From assembly GCF_019429485.1 (NCBI RefSeq), contig NZ_JAHXZN010000011.1, positions 1 through 64,000 on the forward strand: a DNA stretch of 64,000 nucleotides. Direction: 5' to 3'. The notes under the pieces are model-generated. The model did no database searches. It worked only from the letters and a program-made list of their open reading frames with translations, and was not told the DNA's origin. A program made the position numbers and the translations under genes. Positions within the stretch are counted from its first letter, which is position 1; each line of letters opens with the position of its first letter. Source of the stretch: Sphingomonas citri. GTDB taxonomy: Bacteria > Pseudomonadota > Alphaproteobacteria > Sphingomonadales > Sphingomonadaceae. Positions 61,647 to 64,000 of the stretch are shown here, in pieces.

Positions 61647-64000
61647 TCAGTAATGGAAGCGGAAGTCGATCCCGACCCGGCGCGGGGTCAGCACGCCGCG
61701 CGCGTAATAGCGCTCCACCACGTCGGTGCGGACCTGGTTGAACGACGAGATGTCGTTGCTGATCGCGGTCACCGCATATTTGTTGGTGAGATTGTCGGCG
61801 AAGAGGCCGACCTCGAACTGCTTGCTGACATAGTTGAGCGAGGCGCTGTGGGTGACATAGCCCGGGATCGCCTCGCCGTTGCCGCGCAGCCCGACGCGCG
61901 AGTAGATGTCGCCGCGATAGACCGTCGCCCAGATCGCCTCGATCCTGCGGTCCTGGTCGAGCGGGTGGCTGTAGATGACCTGCGCGCTGCCCGAGTTCTT
62001 GGCCGAGCCCGGCAGGCGGTCCCCCTCGAAGGCGTCGTAGCGGACCCCCTGGCTGACCACGAGCCCGGTGACGTCCTGGGTGAGGTGCGCGTCGACGTAG
62101 GAATAGGTGCCGATCACGGTCAGCTCGGGGAGAGGGCGCAATGTGGCCTGCACGTCGAAGCCGCGCGAGACCGCGTCGGCGCCGTTCACCGTGATGCCGA
62201 TCGCGCCGTTGACGGTCTGGCTCGGCACCTGGACCCCGCTCCAGTTGATCTCATAGCCATCGACGGTGAGCTGGAGGCGCCGGTCGAAGAGGCTGGCGCG
62301 AAGGCCGATCTCCTTGTTGCGGGTGCGGTCGGGCCCGTAGACCAGTTCGTTCGGCAGCGCGCAGAGGTTCTGCCCGGCGGGCAGCGGCTGGAGGCACGGG
62401 ACGACGCGATTGACCCCGCCGACGCGATAGCCGGTCGAATAGGTGAAATAGGCGAGCAGCCCCTCGCCGAACTTGTAGGACGTGTTGGCCTTCCACACGA
62501 GGCCGTCCTTGGAGGTGTCGCCGGTGCGGATCCGGCTCGGGTCGATCGTGAACGAGGGATAGGGCATGCGGGCCAGTCCGCCGCTCAGCAGCGGCAGGTC
62601 GGATCCGCCGCTGACCTCGGCGTCATATTTGAAATAGCGCAGCCCCCCGGTCACCTGCCATGCCTCGGTGAGGTGAAGCGTGCCCTCGCCGTATGCCGCC
62701 TTCTCCACCGTCTTGCTGTTGACCTGCGAGATATATTCCAGGTTGTCCGGTCGCGGGATGTCGAAATATTCGGCGAAACCGGGGGTGTACTCCTGCCGAT
62801 TGCTGTCGAATTTCAGTCGGTTGTAGAAGCCGCCGATGACCCAGTTGAACGGGCCACCATGTGTCGAGACGAGCCGGACCTCCTGGTTGAACTGCTTATA
62901 ATGCTGCTCGTTGTCCGCGTAGGATGAGAACTGCGGAAAAGCCTCGTAGCCATAGTCGAGATCGAGCAGCAGGTCGGTGTTGTCGTCCACCGAGGTGATG
63001 TGCTGCTTGGTGTAGGCCGTGGTGCTGACCAGCTGCGCGACCCCGCCGATCTTGATGTCGAACTCTGCCGCGAACAGGTCGGCGTCGCGCTCGACCGGCT
63101 CGAGGTAGCGCCATGGTCCCTCGTAGCGGCCGGTGCCGAGCACGCCCGCGCCATTCGCCTGACGCCCGCCGGTCCTGGTGTTCTGGTGCGCGTAGGTCAG
63201 ATATGCCTTAAGGTCGGGATTATACTCCAGCAGCAATTGGTTGCGCGTGGTGAAGGTGTGCTCATAGTTCACATCCTCCTTGCGCTTGAAGTTGGCGCCG
63301 TAATTGCCCGTGTCGAGCGAGCCGGTCGAGGTCTCGGTGGCGCGGCCGGGCTGCGGGTCGGAGACGCCGGGCTGTTGCAGCAGATAGTTGTAATCGATGA
63401 AGCCGGCATTGGCGTAATAGCCGGTCGCGGTGCGGAAGGCGACGTGATCGCGCACGATCGGCACGTTGAGCGCGATGTCGCCGACCGCGCCGAAATCATC
63501 CGAATAGGACTGCGCGTAACCGCGGCCATGGACGTCGAGGCTGAAGCGATCGGTCTCGGGCCGGTTGGGCAGATAGCGCACCGCGCCGGCGAGCGTGCCG
63601 AGCCCGTAGAGCGTGCCCTGCGGGCCTTGGAGCACCTCGACACGGTTGATGTCGATCAGCTTGAAGTCGAGGTAGAGCGGCACCTCGCCGAGGTAGACTC
63701 CTACCGCATTGCCGCTGTCGGCGCCGCCGACGCTGGTGTCCCCCGAGGAGATGCCGCGCAGGATGATCGCGCCGGTCGAGCCCGGGCCGGTGTCCGCGAC
63801 GGTGACGCCGGGCGTGAACGAGGCGAGCGAGCGGATGTCGTCGAGCCGCTGCGACGCGATCGTCTCGGCCGAGACCGCGCTGATGTTGATCGGCGCATCC
63901 TGCAACGTCGTGCGCCGCCGGCTGCCGGTGACGACGATCTCATTGCCGTCGACCGATGCCGCGGCGGTGTCGCCGGGTTCGGTGGCCGCCGGGGCGACGC
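61647..64000 (-). CDS. TonB-dependent receptor, 5' end beyond the window
   Basis: About 784 residues are visible; the reading frame is open to base 64000 and the signal peptide lies outside. The frame reads NEIVVTGSRRRTTLQDAPIN (TonB box and plug start) at 63950-63885, so the TTG at 63905 is internal and not the start. Plug motifs ILRGISSGDTSVGG and VEVLQGPQGTLYG; C-terminus RVGIDFRFHY. This subgroup (FecA/CirA-like with LQGPQGTLYG) differs from the oligosaccharide receptors and often serves siderophores, terpenoids or steroids. That would suit the ferredoxin pair downstream. Confidence 0.92.
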   Translation of the reverse strand, partial: VAPAATEPGDTAAASVDGNEIVVTGSRRRTTLQDAPINISAVSAETIASQRLDDIRSLASFTPGVTVADTGPGSTGAIILRGISSGDTSVGGADSGNAVGVYLGEVPLYLDFKLIDINRVEVLQGPQGTLYGLGTLAGAVRYLPNRPETDRFSLDVHGRGYAQSYSDDFGAVGDIALNVPIVRDHVAFRTATGYYANAGFIDYNYLLQQPGVSDPQPGRATETSTGSLDTGNYGANFKRKEDVNYEHTFTTRNQLLLEYNPDLKAYLTYAHQNTRTGGRQANGAGVLGTGRYEGPWRYLEPVERDADLFAAEFDIKIGGVAQLVSTTAYTKQHITSVDDNTDLLLDLDYGYEAFPQFSSYADNEQHYKQFNQEVRLVSTHGGPFNWVIGGFYNRLKFDSNRQEYTPGFAEYFDIPRPDNLEYISQVNSKTVEKAAYGEGTLHLTEAWQVTGGLRYFKYDAEVSGGSDLPLLSGGLARMPYPSFTIDPSRIRTGDTSKDGLVWKANTSYKFGEGLLAYFTYSTGYRVGGVNRVVPCLQPLPAGQNLCALPNELVYGPDRTRNKEIGLRASLFDRRLQLTVDGYEINWSGVQVPSQTVNGAIGITVNGADAVSRGFDVQATLRPLPELTVIGTYSYVDAHLTQDVTGLVVSQGVRYDAFEGDRLPGSAKNSGSAQVIYSHPLDQDRRIEAIWATVYRGDIYSRVGLRGNGEAIPGYVTHSASLNYVSKQFEVGLFADNLTNKYAVTAISNDISSFNQVRTDVVERYYARGVLTPRRVGIDFRFHY

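Noticed and set aside
1..64000. Search for tRNA, rRNA, CRISPR arrays, insertion sequences and phage integrases
   Set aside because: Nothing with cloverleaf, direct-repeat array, transposase or integrase features was seen by eye; small RNAs cannot be excluded.

Overview
The window is GC-rich chromosomal DNA that most resembles a sphingomonad (Sphingomonas or a close relative, Alphaproteobacteria). Support: six TonB-dependent receptors in 64 kb, three of them with the DIVVTGI/DDIVVSGL-type N-terminus common in Caulobacterales and Sphingomonadales; a tryptophan-halogenase/cupin-8 cluster beside such a receptor; a MipA porin-like protein; and dense head-to-tail genes with many ATGA overlaps. I found no rRNA, tRNA, CRISPR array, insertion sequence or phage module.

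Left part (1-24.9 kb): redox, stress and regulatory genes. A PaoBC-type aldehyde oxidoreductase end (1-2347) is followed by a decayed MntR-like regulator, a CPA1 Na+/H+ antiporter, a secreted M61-type peptidase, and a Tat-exported isoquinoline-oxidoreductase-like operon (iorA, di-haem cytochrome c, iorB). Next come a SAM methyltransferase, an SDR, an AraC regulator, a MipA/hypothetical/DedA/SDR chain, a LysR regulator divergent from an epoxide hydrolase, an atypical TonB receptor divergent from an OmpR/EnvZ-like two-component pair, and a secreted esterase.

Middle part (24.9-44.2 kb): a TonB receptor, a remnant of an M81 (MlrC-type) metallopeptidase and an M20 peptidase suggest peptide uptake. 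A uronate locus follows: TonB receptor, PHP/CehA-like metallohydrolase, kduI and kduD in one operon; an FCD-type GntR regulator; an ExuT-like MFS transporter; a DUF4861 protein; a GH43-like protein; and a second TonB receptor. KduI and KduD process unsaturated-uronate products. No polysaccharide lyase, KDG kinase or aldolase lies here, so those steps must be elsewhere.

Right part (44.5-64 kb): one cupin-8 protein faces a tightly overlapping five-gene operon of four flavin-dependent tryptophan-halogenase-like proteins plus a second cupin-8 protein. That operon is divergent from a 1178-residue TonB receptor. GH10 and GH9 glycoside hydrolases follow, then a ferredoxin and ferredoxin reductase, and a TonB receptor cut by the window end.

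Main proposal: an 11-bp element (consensus TNRTATGAYNA, matching the GT-N3-AC architecture of FadR-type GntR operators) sits in five promoter regions of the 30-53 kb segment. These are three TonB-receptor promoters (two shared with divergent cupin or halogenase genes), the MFS/DUF4861 divergent promoter, and the GntR gene itself. This suggests that the uronate genes and the halogenase/cupin cluster form one regulon for uronate-containing plant polysaccharide. One of the four halogenase-like proteins has lost the catalytic Lys, the catalytic Glu and the WxWxIP motif.
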